Shown: one piece after another, positions 18,594 to 27,600 of the stretch | Layout: each line of letters opens with the position of its first letter | Numbering within the stretch: the stretch's first letter is position 1 | Program-made: the position numbers and the translations under genes | NCBI RefSeq assembly: GCF_010119245.1 | Contig: NZ_WNKG01000004.1 | Span: 186,001 to 250,000, forward strand | Direction: 5' to 3' | Source: Cyclobacterium salsum | Lineage (GTDB): Bacteria > Bacteroidota > Bacteroidia > Cytophagales > Cyclobacteriaceae | Length of the DNA stretch: 64,000 nucleotides | Notes under the pieces: generated by a model | What the model was told of the DNA's origin: nothing | What the model saw: the letters and a program-made list of their open reading frames with translations, nothing else | Database searches by the model: none

Positions 18594-19513
18594 ACACCCC
18601 TTACCTTCATCGGAAAGGTGTATACCGCATCCATTGCGGTAATAAACAAGGTCTTTCTGTCTCCTGCACCAAAACATACATTTGCTGTCCAGTTCGCATC
18701 TATGGGGATGTGCCCGATTTGATCCCCTTTGCTGTTAAAAATGGTAACCCCCTTACCTGTCAGGTAAAGGTTCCCTCTATTATCAATGGTCATTCCATCG
18801 GAACCCATTTCCACGAATAACTGCCTGTTGGTAAGGTACCCGTCTTCTTCAATATCGTACACATAGGTTTTATCATCCCCAATATCTGCTACATATAGCT
18901 TTTTCCCGTCTGGTGTTCCTACAAGGCCGTTGGGTTGCACCAGGTTTTCATCCACTCTGAAAAACTGTAACCTATCGTCGCTCAGGTAATACAGGTGCTG
19001 CCCATCCTGCTGCATTTCCGGCTCTCTATCCCAGTAGTCTCTTGCGTACAAAGGGTCCGTCAGGTAAATGCCGCCTTGAGGACGAATCCATAAATCATTG
19101 GGACCATTTAATTTATTTCCCTTAAAATTTTCCAAAAGCACCTCGTGATTTCCTTCCATATCGAAGGACCACAACTCGTTTTCCATATCGGCACAGGCTA
19201 TCAAGTCCCCCTGCCGATTGAAATACAATCCGTTTGACCTGCCAGCTTCATCTGAGAAAACCGTAATTTCACCCGTCGAAAACTTCCACTTGTAAATCTT
19301 ATTGTTTGGCTGATCCGTAAAATAAACATTCCCCTCCCGATCCACGGCGGGACCTTCGGTAAAACTGTATCCCTCACCTACCTTTTCTACCTCTGCATCC
19401 CGGGGTACCAGGCTTTTTTTTATTTCCATTTGAGCCAGCAGAAATGAGGCCGGTACCAAAAAAAGAAAGGCAAGCAAAAAGGTTATTTTGGACAAATTCG
19501 TTCGTATAGCCAT
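18587..19513 (-). CDS. SMP-30/gluconolactonase family secreted protein
   Basis: The 308-residue protein has a signal peptide (about 1-27) and a six-bladed beta-propeller. Family metal-site regions are visible: YSFTEGPAVD (Glu), LNGPNDLWI (Asn-Asp) and SDGMTIDNRG (Asp). Members hydrolyse sugar lactones such as gluconolactone with a divalent metal, here probably in the periplasm. The substrate is not known. Its stop overlaps the TTG start of the Omp85-like gene by 7 bp. Confidence 0.88.
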   Translation of the reverse strand: MAIRTNLSKITFLLAFLFLVPASFLLAQMEIKKSLVPRDAEVEKVGEGYSFTEGPAVDREGNVYFTDQPNNKIYKWKFSTGEITVFSDEAGRSNGLYFNRQGDLIACADMENELWSFDMEGNHEVLLENFKGNKLNGPNDLWIRPQGGIYLTDPLYARDYWDREPEMQQDGQHLYYLSDDRLQFFRVDENLVQPNGLVGTPDGKKLYVADIGDDKTYVYDIEEDGYLTNRQLFVEMGSDGMTIDNRGNLYLTGKGVTIFNSKGDQIGHIPIDANWTANVCFGAGDRKTLFITAMDAVYTFPMKVRGVW

Positions 19514-19536
19514 AGGGTTTTATTTTCAGTTAGATT

Positions 19537-19544
19537 CAAAAATA
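19537..19544 (-). promoter_or_regulatory. Candidate -7 element for the SMP-30 gene
   Basis: The minus strand reads TATTTTTG (TAnnTTTG consensus) 24 nt upstream of the ATG at 19513. A correctly spaced -33 element is not clear. Confidence 0.4.
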
Positions 19545-19587
19545 AGTCAATTCTTTGCAAAAACTAAATCCTGATCCTAAGAATCTT

Positions 19588-19595
19588 TAGCTTTG
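19588..19595 (+). promoter_or_regulatory. Candidate -7 element for hemW
   Basis: TAGCTTTG matches the TAnnTTTG consensus in the divergent gap, 92 nt before the chosen hemW start. A TTTG at 19554-19557 is too far upstream for standard spacing, so the site is tentative. Confidence 0.35.
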
Positions 19596-19686
19596 TCTCT
19601 GGAAATGGATGCGCCGCATCAACCCAAGGAATAATATCCCAATGGTATCGGCGCAAAATTTCCCCCTTCTTCAATCAGAACTACTT

Positions 19687-20811
19687 ATGGCTGGCATATA
19701 CATTCACATCCCTTTTTGCCTTCAGGCCTGTCACTATTGTGACTTTCATTTCAGCACCAACCTTACCAACACCTCCCAATTGGTGGCCGAACTATGCCGG
19801 GAACTGGTACTGAGAAAATCCTACCTGCCCCATAATACTCCTATCGAATCCCTGTATTTTGGAGGGGGGACTCCCTCCATTTTACCGACGGAAGAAATCC
19901 GGAAAATCTACCAAACCGTACGGGAAAATTACGATTGCCAGCTAAAGGAGGTTACCCTGGAAGCCAATCCGGATGATTTGGAGGAAGAAAAGCTGGAATC
20001 TTATTTAAGGCTAGGAATAAACCGGTTGAGCATCGGCATTCAGAGTTTTAACGATGAAGTACTTCGCTTTTACAACCGCTCCCACCATGCCGCACAGTCC
20101 CTTGCCGCCCTGGAAAAAGCCCGGTCTGCTGGATTTAAAACCCTGACCATGGACCTGATCTATGGATATCCTCACGCCGATCATTCCATTTGGCGACAGG
20201 ACCTGGCAAAAACCCTGGAATTGGCCCCGGACCACATCAGTGCCTATTGCCTAACCATTGAGCCAAATACAGCCCTGGGCATCTGGCAAAAAAAAGGGAA
20301 ATTTGATGCCGCTTCTGAAGATTTCCAGGCCGAGCAATTTGAAATCCTCCAGCAAACCCTGGCTCCGGTCGGGTATATTCAATATGAAATTTCGAATTTT
20401 GCCAAAAATAATGCCTTTTCCCTCCACAACAGCAACTATTGGAAAGGGGTCCCTTACCTGGGTATAGGCCCCGCTGCCCACTCCTTTGACGGGCAAAACC
20501 GAGGACACAATGTGGCCAATAACGCCCGGTACATCAAAATGCTTCAAAATAAGCAGCTCCCCTTCCAGGAAACCAAACTATCAAGAGAAGACCGCATCAA
20601 CGAATACCTGCTTACCTCCCTGAGAACTATCTGGGGAACAAAAACAGGATTCCTGAAGGAGCATTACGACTGGGATATCCTTACCGAAAAGAAGCAGATA
20701 TTGAGCGATTTTCAAGCGCAGGGATTGATCCACCTGGATAGTGATACCATTACGCTGAGCGACCAGGGAAAATTACTGGCAGATTACCTGGCATCAACCT
20801 TATTTATCTGA
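19687..20811 (+). CDS. hemW: Radical SAM haem chaperone HemW
   Basis: From the ATG at 19687 the protein has 374 residues and opens MAGIYIHIPFCLQACHYCDF, the family start with the CxxxCxxC 4Fe-4S motif that binds S-adenosylmethionine. LYFGGGTPSIL and the C-terminal HemW domain (NSNYWKGVPYLGIGPAAHSF) follow. HemW was long annotated as an oxygen-independent coproporphyrinogen oxidase; family work shows that the fourth cysteine (CxxxCxxCxF here) separates it from HemN and that it delivers haem to respiratory proteins. The frame is open to 19609, but the extra 26 residues are not conserved in type. Confidence 0.92.
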   Translation: MAGIYIHIPFCLQACHYCDFHFSTNLTNTSQLVAELCRELVLRKSYLPHNTPIESLYFGGGTPSILPTEEIRKIYQTVRENYDCQLKEVTLEANPDDLEEEKLESYLRLGINRLSIGIQSFNDEVLRFYNRSHHAAQSLAALEKARSAGFKTLTMDLIYGYPHADHSIWRQDLAKTLELAPDHISAYCLTIEPNTALGIWQKKGKFDAASEDFQAEQFEILQQTLAPVGYIQYEISNFAKNNAFSLHNSNYWKGVPYLGIGPAAHSFDGQNRGHNVANNARYIKMLQNKQLPFQETKLSREDRINEYLLTSLRTIWGTKTGFLKEHYDWDILTEKKQILSDFQAQGLIHLDSDTITLSDQGKLLADYLASTLFI

Positions 20812-20834
20812 AGCTTTCCACGTATCTTTATTCC

Positions 20835-21149
20835 ATGAAAAAATATCCTACCGGAAGCCAGCGAACCCACACTACCGCTCCACTGAAAGAAGTATTCGAA
20901 GAGCTTTTGGAGGCCTATCGGCTTAAGGATACCTTCTCGGAGAAAACGGTGATCCAGGAATGGGAACAGCTCATGGGCAAAACAGTGGCCTCGCGAACCC
21001 AAAATCTTTCAATCCGGCAAAAAGTCCTTTATGCTAAAATCAGTTCCGGACCGCTGAAAAAAGAGATGATGATGAACAAATCCAAAATCCTGCTCCTGAT
21101 TGAAAATAAATACGGAAAAGGAGTGGTGAAAGACGTGGTGCTTCTTTAG
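20835..21149 (+). CDS. DUF721/DciA family protein
   Basis: The 104-residue protein has a DUF721/DciA-like domain: PLKEVFEELLEAYRLKDTFSEKTVIQEWEQLMG, then VASRTQNLSIRQKVLYAKISSGPLKKEM. DciA proteins load the replicative DnaB helicase in bacteria without DnaC or DnaI, and the W-x-x-L/M-G segment is characteristic. It lies 23 bp downstream of hemW and is probably cotranscribed. The helicase-loading role is taken from the family. Confidence 0.82.
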   Translation: MKKYPTGSQRTHTTAPLKEVFEELLEAYRLKDTFSEKTVIQEWEQLMGKTVASRTQNLSIRQKVLYAKISSGPLKKEMMMNKSKILLLIENKYGKGVVKDVVLL

Positions 21150-21163
21150 TATTTTTAAGAAAA

Positions 21164-21439
21164 TCCGCAGCATCATCCTATATTCAACCGATTAATAAAG
21201 GAAAAAACCTGTCAGGTTTGATTTACTCAACGTTTGCTGTTGGTTGAATATCAACAACAAAAAACTGACAGGTTTACCAGTACTGGATTTCAACTAAAAA
21301 TAGTCCGCAACTTTATCCTATGTCCAACTGATTAAGAAAAGGAAAAAAACCTGTCAGGTTTGATCCACCCAACGTTTGCTGTTGGTTGAATATCAACAAA
21401 AGCCTGGCAGGTTTACCTATACTGGATTTCAACTAAAAA
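21164..21439. repeat. Two tandem 140-bp repeats with internal palindromes
   Basis: Copy 1 (21164-21300) and copy 2 (21304-21439) are close repeats with a period of about 140 bp. Each contains the odd palindrome AAACCTGTCAGGTTT (21205-21219; 21347-21361), then a GTTGAATATCAAC dyad, then a second inverted copy of the first arm (CTGACAGGTTT 21265-21275; with one change, CTGGCAGGTTT, in copy 2). Each unit could therefore fold into a nested hairpin. No coding frame crosses the repeats. They look like a REP or MITE-like intergenic element duplicated in tandem. Confidence 0.85.
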
Positions 21440-21483
21440 CAACGTGAGTTCGAGTTAAGAACGTACTCAAAACCCGGCTACAT

Positions 21484-21695
21484 CGTCAATGGTAGAATTA
21501 ACTTTTTTTAAACGCAGAAATCGGGATGACGGTATTTGTTTTTAACTATTTAAAAATCAACATGTTAAAAAAATAAAGGGTGACAAATCACCTCCCCCGC
21601 CCCCTCCTGTTTTCAGGAGGGGGCGACAGGGGGTGGTAAAAACACGTCATCGGTAGACCTAACATTTTAAAAAACGTAGAAATCGGAATGACGGT
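21484..21695. repeat. Pair of diverged 50-bp direct repeats flanking a GC-rich hairpin
   Basis: Copies at 21484-21532 and 21645-21695 share CGTCA..GGTAGA, TAAC, AAACG.AGAAATCGG.ATGACGGT at roughly 80 percent by eye. Each begins CGTCA and ends TGACG, so the ends are themselves inverted. They bracket the hairpin at 21589-21637. The arrangement suggests a small non-coding insertion or repeated intergenic module. Confidence 0.65.
21589..21637. repeat. Very GC-rich hairpin
   Basis: A 12-bp perfect stem CGCCCCCTCCTG (21598-21609) pairs with CAGGAGGGGGCG (21614-21625) around TTTT, and further C/G pairing continues outside a 3-nt bulge. It is strikingly GC-rich in an AT-rich gap. There is no T-run directly after it on the plus strand, so it is not a standard terminator. 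Confidence 0.8.
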
Positions 21696-21812
21696 TTTAT
21701 TATGAAAATAGGTCGAACTCACGTAAATAGAGAATTACTTTTCAAATAGGTAACGCCATCCGTATCCATTTCTGGTACCGGACAGCCTTAACATTAGACG
21801 GCTAGTAGGAGC

Positions 21813-23261
21813 TTATGCTTCCCACTTTCCATCCACCTTTCTCATGATGCCTTGGGGATTTTCGTCTCTCAAGGCTTCTGGCAACAGCTTTTCGGGCATG
21901 TCCTGATAAGCCACCGGCCTGGCAAATCGTTTGATGCCGTAGGTGCCTACGGAAGTACTTCGGCTGTCGGTAGTAGAAGGAAAAGGGCCTCCATGCTGCA
22001 TCGCATGCCCCACCTCTACTCCGGTAGGAACTCCTTTAAACAATATCCTGCCACACTTTTCTTCCAATAGGCTGAGGAAAAGAGCATTTTCTTCCAATTC
22101 CCCAACTTCTGCCCAAACCGTGCAGGTTAACTGCCCTTTCAGCTTTTCAGCCAGTTCCTTTAGCTGTGCTTCGTTCTCATAAACCACCATGATACCAAAA
22201 GGTCCAAAAACTTCTTCCTGAAAGGCTTCATTTTCGAGCCAGTCCTTTGCTTTCACCTTGGCCAATGCCGCATTTCCGGTCAGCAATTCGGATGGCTCCG
22301 AAGTAAGTAGCCAGGTCAGTTCTTTGGATTGAGAGAGCGTTTCCAGTGCCTGGTAATAGCTGTGGCAGATCCCTTCATGTAGCATCGGCCCGCCAGCCAC
22401 CTCTGTTAAGTTGCTCAAAACCGCTTTGGAAAATGCTTCCTCTTTTGATTTAGGAATAAAAATAAGGCCCGGATTCGTGCAAAACTGTCCCACGCCTAAG
22501 GTTAGCGATCCGGAGTAGGCCGAAGCCGCCGCCTCCAGTTGCCTGGAAAGATACCCTTCAAAGGCAACGATGGGATTAACACTTCCCATCTCTGCAAAAA
22601 CGGGAATAGGGATTTCTCTGGCGTTGCAGGCATCAAAAAGGGCTTTACCTCCCCGAAACGATCCGGTAAAGGCAACGGCTTTTGCCAGCGGATGCACTAC
22701 CAGTTGCTGGCCGGCATCTATTCCTCCCTCTACCTGTTGGAACGTCCCTTTAGGTAGTCCACTGATTCTTACGGCATCCTTTATTGATTCCGCCACCATG
22801 CGGGAAGTCTCCGGATGGGCCGGGTGCGCTTTGTAGATGACCGGACAGCCTGCTGCCAATGCAGATACCGTATCTCCTCCGGCCGTAGAAAACGCCAAAG
22901 GGAAATTGCTCGCTCCAAATACCACCACCGGACCGATAGCCTTTAGCATCCGCCGGATATCCGGCTTGGGAGCCGGTTTTCTTTCCGGGTCTGCCCGGTC
23001 AATGGTGGCTTCTACCCAGCTTCCTTCCGACACTAGCTGAGAAAATAGCCTGATCTGCCCTAAGGTTCTACCCAACTCTCCGGTAATCCGGCCCTCTGGT
23101 AAATGGGACTCCCTGGCTGCCGTAGGAATCAAATCATCACGAATTCCATCTATCTGTTTGGCCATTTCCTCCAGGAAATCTGCCAACTTATTCTTATTTA
23201 TGGACTTTAATTGTAAAAATGCCTGTTGGGCATCCTGAAAATTGACATCAATCTGACTCAT
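21813..23261 (-). CDS. NAD(P)-dependent aldehyde dehydrogenase, 2-oxoglutarate semialdehyde type
   Basis: The 482-residue protein has the aldehyde dehydrogenase fold with the catalytic cysteine in VGQFCTNPG (about 270) and the general-base glutamate in VFAEMGSVNP (about 235). The coenzyme loop VFGASNFPLAFSTAGGDTVSALAAGCPV is characteristic of the ketoglutarate-semialdehyde class, which makes 2-oxoglutarate at the end of pentose, hexarate or hydroxyproline oxidation. Other steps of those pathways are not adjacent, so the exact substrate is open. A lone gene after the repeat island. Confidence 0.87.
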   Translation of the reverse strand: MSQIDVNFQDAQQAFLQLKSINKNKLADFLEEMAKQIDGIRDDLIPTAARESHLPEGRITGELGRTLGQIRLFSQLVSEGSWVEATIDRADPERKPAPKPDIRRMLKAIGPVVVFGASNFPLAFSTAGGDTVSALAAGCPVIYKAHPAHPETSRMVAESIKDAVRISGLPKGTFQQVEGGIDAGQQLVVHPLAKAVAFTGSFRGGKALFDACNAREIPIPVFAEMGSVNPIVAFEGYLSRQLEAAASAYSGSLTLGVGQFCTNPGLIFIPKSKEEAFSKAVLSNLTEVAGGPMLHEGICHSYYQALETLSQSKELTWLLTSEPSELLTGNAALAKVKAKDWLENEAFQEEVFGPFGIMVVYENEAQLKELAEKLKGQLTCTVWAEVGELEENALFLSLLEEKCGRILFKGVPTGVEVGHAMQHGGPFPSTTDSRSTSVGTYGIKRFARPVAYQDMPEKLLPEALRDENPQGIMRKVDGKWEA

Positions 23262-23529
23262 CTTATTTTATGGGTTTAATTGGTTGTTACATTTAAAAAG
23301 ACGCTGTCGTGCAGCAAAAAGACCACTCGGTATGAATAGCTCAAGTTACAGGATATTCGTGGCAGAAGCAACAAAATCAGGTAGAATACGCCCGGCAATA
23401 GATCCCCAACCCATCGCTTTTCTTCCTTTCTGCAGATTAATATTGATTTTTTACGCTGCCTATGGTAAATTCAAAGCCGAATGAGGTACTGCAATCCTTG
23501 TTTACTAAACCACTTACATCCCTGCCATT

Positions 23530-24048
23530 ATGACTTTTATTGCGCCCTCCGGTTTCGAAGGTGTTCACGTTTCAAACCAACTTGAAGCCGGCGATATCGG
23601 CAGTATTATCGCCTTACATGGCAAACTATACTATGAGGAATTCGGGTTTGGACTGGGATTCGAAAAATACGTGGCCAGAACCTTTGCTGATTTTGTCTGC
23701 CAGTTTGAACCCGGTAAAGATGCGATCTGGATCGCTAAAAAAGGCCAACAAGTAAAAGGCTTCATTGCATTGGTACATAGAGGAGCGCATTTGGGTCAGC
23801 TACGTTACTTTATTACCAGCCCGGACTACCGCAAAACGGGATTGGGAAGATTCCTATTCAACTCTTTCATGAATCATGTCCGAATCAATGACTATTCTGA
23901 AATCTACCTATGGACCACCTCTAATCTGAAAGCGGCAGCTCGTCTGTACTTACAGGAAGGCTTTTACATTACGGAGGAAAGGCAATCCGATACCTTCGGC
24001 ATACCCTTGTTAGAACAAAAATACAATTGGAAAAATCAAGCACCGTGA
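23530..24048 (+). CDS. GNAT family N-acetyltransferase
   Basis: The 172-residue protein has a single GNAT domain (about 15-165). The acetyl-CoA pyrophosphate loop is visible as SPDYRKTGLGRFLFNSF (R/Q-x-x-G-x-G/A type) near 97-112, followed by LKAAARLYLQEGF, the usual beta5-alpha4 segment. It transfers an acetyl group to an amine; the substrate is unknown. It stands alone between divergent or long gaps. Confidence 0.82.
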   Translation: MTFIAPSGFEGVHVSNQLEAGDIGSIIALHGKLYYEEFGFGLGFEKYVARTFADFVCQFEPGKDAIWIAKKGQQVKGFIALVHRGAHLGQLRYFITSPDYRKTGLGRFLFNSFMNHVRINDYSEIYLWTTSNLKAAARLYLQEGFYITEERQSDTFGIPLLEQKYNWKNQAP

Positions 24049-24601
24049 AAAGCGACATACAGGTTAGCTAACCAGGATTTCCTTATTGACTAGTGGAAAA
24101 CCCAAGGAAGGGAATGCATCGGTTCCTACTGTTAATCAACCTTTTATAAATAAGCCAGTCGAATAGGTAAAAAGGTGGAAAAATTGGGTTTTAACCTACC
24201 TTCTTAAGTCAACTGATGGCATGAATTCGAAATATTATTTTTCTAAAAATCCCTAAACCCTTCTTTTCTTCTTACTTCATTTTTTTTCTCTGGGAATTAA
24301 TAAAAATTTCAGAAAAAATTTTCATGCCCGATCTTTTTTCTCTATAATTAAAAATCTAAAAAAATGTACAAAGGAAGATAATTGATTTAAACGGTTCATC
24401 TTTAAAGTTTATTTCAGCAGTGCAATCGATTCCATAAAATATCAATTTTGCAGCGCAGCTGTTCGAAAAATTCGTTCAAAAGAGATGATTCTATTTTAAA
24501 TACAGTCAAAATTATAAAAACACCTGCCTATGTAACACCCAAAAAAGTTGGTAATTAACTTTGATAATTACACATCTAATTAATTAAACCCAAAATTTAT
24601 T
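24049..24601. other. 553-bp non-coding leader ahead of the first SusC gene
   Basis: No credible reading frame on either strand. The sequence becomes very AT-rich from about 24230. An imperfect inverted repeat (AGGTAAAA near 24166 against TTTTAACCT near 24192) and one candidate -7 element (24556-24563) are all I can point to. The length leaves room for distant regulatory sites. Confidence 0.6.
24556..24563 (+). promoter_or_regulatory. Candidate -7 element for the first susCD operon
   Basis: TAACTTTG matches TAnnTTTG and lies 38 nt before the susC ATG, a normal distance. No convincing TTTG element at -33 was found. Confidence 0.4.
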
Positions 24602-27600
24602 ATGAAAAGAAAATTACCCAATTGCCGGCTGATGGTGTCCAAACCATCAGCAATGGCAACGTTGTTCTTTTTGTTGAGTACGGGGCTAATGGCCTCGAAT
24701 AGCAAATTGAATGGAACGTTCGAAAACCTCGCAAATGACCTGCCGCTACTGGCAGCAACTACCAATCATTCTTCGGCTAATCTCAACGTCCTCTTTGATG
24801 TAACGGTCACCGGAACCGTAACCGACTCAAACGGGGAACCTATTCCAGGTGCAACCGTTTCCGTCCCCGGCACTTCCATAGGGACTGCCACCGATATAGA
24901 CGGAAAATACAGCATCACCATTCCGGATGACGCTTCACTGGTGTTTTCATTTATTGGCTTTGAAAGTCAGACCATTGAAGTAAATAACCAATCGACCATT
25001 GACGTGGCTCTTGTGGAAAGCACCCAAGCACTGGATGAAGTCGTGGTGGTAGGTTATGGTACGCAAAAGAAAAAGGATCTGACCGGTGCCGTGGTCAACG
25101 TACAGGCGGAAGAAGTGATGAAGTACAAGCCTACCAGTGTTTCGGAAATACTTCGGACGACCGTTCCTGGTTTGAGCGTGGGCTATGCCACCAATGCACG
25201 AAATGTACCTGAATTTAATGTTCGCGGTGACAATTCCATGAAAGCGGATGATGGTGATGAACGAGCTGCCAACAGGCCGTTGATTGTATTGGATGGTGTG
25301 ATTTTTCAGGGAGACCTGGCAGAAATCAACCCGAACACCATCGAGAGCGTGGATGTGCTGAAAGATGCCAGTGCGGCAGCGGTTTATGGATCTCAAGCGA
25401 CCAATGGAGTCGTAATTTTCACCACGAAAAGAGGCTCCTATGGAAAACCTCAGATTACGGTTAGTTCCAGAACGGGCATTATAACGGGTGCCCGTCGCCA
25501 GCAAACCTATAAGGGTGGCGAAGAAGTCCTGAATTGGTTGACAGATATGAACGAAACCATTACAAACTCCATTACGGAACCCTGGACGCGTTTCAGAGAT
25601 TATAACGACATTGATCCCCAATACCAGGACGATTGGTTGGCGGCCAATGGCATCCCAGGCGAAACCGACCCCGAAGCCATTCGAATGGCCCGGGTAAATA
25701 ACTTTGGGTTTTGGGACATTGAATTGGAAAACTACCGAAATGGCGTCACCTATGACTGGCAGGACTTTCTGTTCCATACCGGTGTCCGGCAGGATCACGA
25801 TGTCAGTGTATCCGGAAGAAACGAGCGGGTTTCTTACTACTATTCCCTTGGTTACAGTGACCGGGAATCGGTTCAATTAGGCGAAACGTTTGAAACCATT
25901 ACTTCCCGTTTGAATCTGGATGTAAACCTAGGTGAGTTTATAAGCATAGGCACCAACACCCAATTCACCTATCAGGATGAGGGACAGGAACCAATTGGCA
26001 ACGGCGGATACCGCGTGTATTCTCCCTATGATCAGCCCTGGGCCAATGGAGAACCCAGAACCCGCGAAAACCTGAACGATCAGGCCGCAGGATCCAATAT
26101 CAGTAACCCCTATCAGGATCCTTCCTGGAACACCCGAAGGTATACCCGCTTCATGATCAATCCTACCTTATATGCCCAAGTGACCCTACCCTATGGGTTT
26201 AGCCTGCGGACCGACTATACGCCTCGGTTTGACGTTCGGAAAAGATTCGATTTTGACGAAAAGGGAAACCCTCAACGTGCCGTAGACAGGGCGGAAAGAA
26301 GGTACAACGATTCCTTTAGATGGCAATCCAATACCATCCTGAACTGGGACAAGGCATTTGGTGAACACCGCTTAAGCTTCACCGGTCTGTACAATACAGA
26401 AAAAAATCAATTCTGGGAAACCCGCGCCATAACCAATAATTTTTCCCCCACCTCTAGTCTTGGATACCATGCAATCCAACTGGGTTTGAACCCCACTATG
26501 TCATCCTACGATGAGGTAAATTCCAGGACAGGCTTGATGGGTCGTATTAATTATGCTTATAGTGACCGGTATAACGTTTCCTTTTCGTTGAGACGAGATG
26601 GTTTTTCCCGGTTTGGGATAAATAATCGGCTAGGTAACTTCCCATCGGTATCTGCCGCCTGGACCATTTCCAATGAGGATTTTATGCCCGCAGGAAGTGC
26701 CCTGAGTTACCTTAAATTGCGACTCAGCTACGGGGTCAATGGAAACAGTAGCGGGCTGGAGGATTACAACGCCTATGCGCAACTGAACAACAGTCTTTAC
26801 TTGAATTACGATGGAGGCTATTTCCCTGCACCGCGCACTGAGATTAGGCGAATTGCCAACCCTTTTCTTTCCTGGGAGCGAAATGCCTCCTTTAATATCG
26901 GGATTGATTACGGGTTTTTCAATGACCGGGTAAGTGGTTCACTGGACATGTACCAGTCCGAAACGCGTGACTTGCTACTCGACCAGAAGTTACCGGATTT
27001 GACTGGATTTGGATCCGTAAAAACCAATGTGGGTAATCTTCAAAACAGGGGATTTGATTTGGGAATCCGATCCATCAACATTTCCAGGGCCGATTTTGTA
27101 TGGACCAGCAACTTTAATGTAACCTACGCCATCAACAAGATCACCACTTTGGGTAATGCACCCATTCCCATGACGGACTCGCAGGGAAATACGGTAGAAA
27201 GAGAACCCGATGATTTGCAAAACGGCTGGTTTATCGGTGAAAACAAGGACATCATCTGGGATTGGGATCTGGATGGCGTATACCAAACGGACGAAGCCGA
27301 TGAAGCGGCAGAATACGGATTATTCCCCGGAGATTTCCGTTTTGTAGATCAGGATGGAGATGGCGACATTGATATCGATGACAGGGTGTTCCTTGGCCTG
27401 CGACAAAATCCCTGGTACATCACTTTCCGAAATGATTTTGAATGGAAGGGATTTGATATGGGATTGGTCTTCCTGGGTAAATTCGGCTGGAAAGGCGGTA
27501 CTACGGAACCGTTCAACAATTCCCAGTCATACATCAAAAACCACAACTGGTACACCATTCCTTACTGGACGCCTTTAAACGGGCAGAACAATTTTGCTCG

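Noticed and set aside
21164-21439. Possible CRISPR array from the repeated AAACCTGTCAGGTTT motif
   Set aside because: Only two units of 140 bp; the whole unit including the would-be spacer is repeated, and no cas genes are near.
23284-23484. 66-codon plus-strand frame upstream of the GNAT gene
   Set aside because: Basic, low-complexity start, no domain and no fitting context; likely chance.
24947-25876. Open frame of 309 codons on the minus strand inside the first SusC gene
   Set aside because: It lies fully antisense to a clear SusC coding frame, has odd composition and no recognisable domain; it is a shadow of codon bias.
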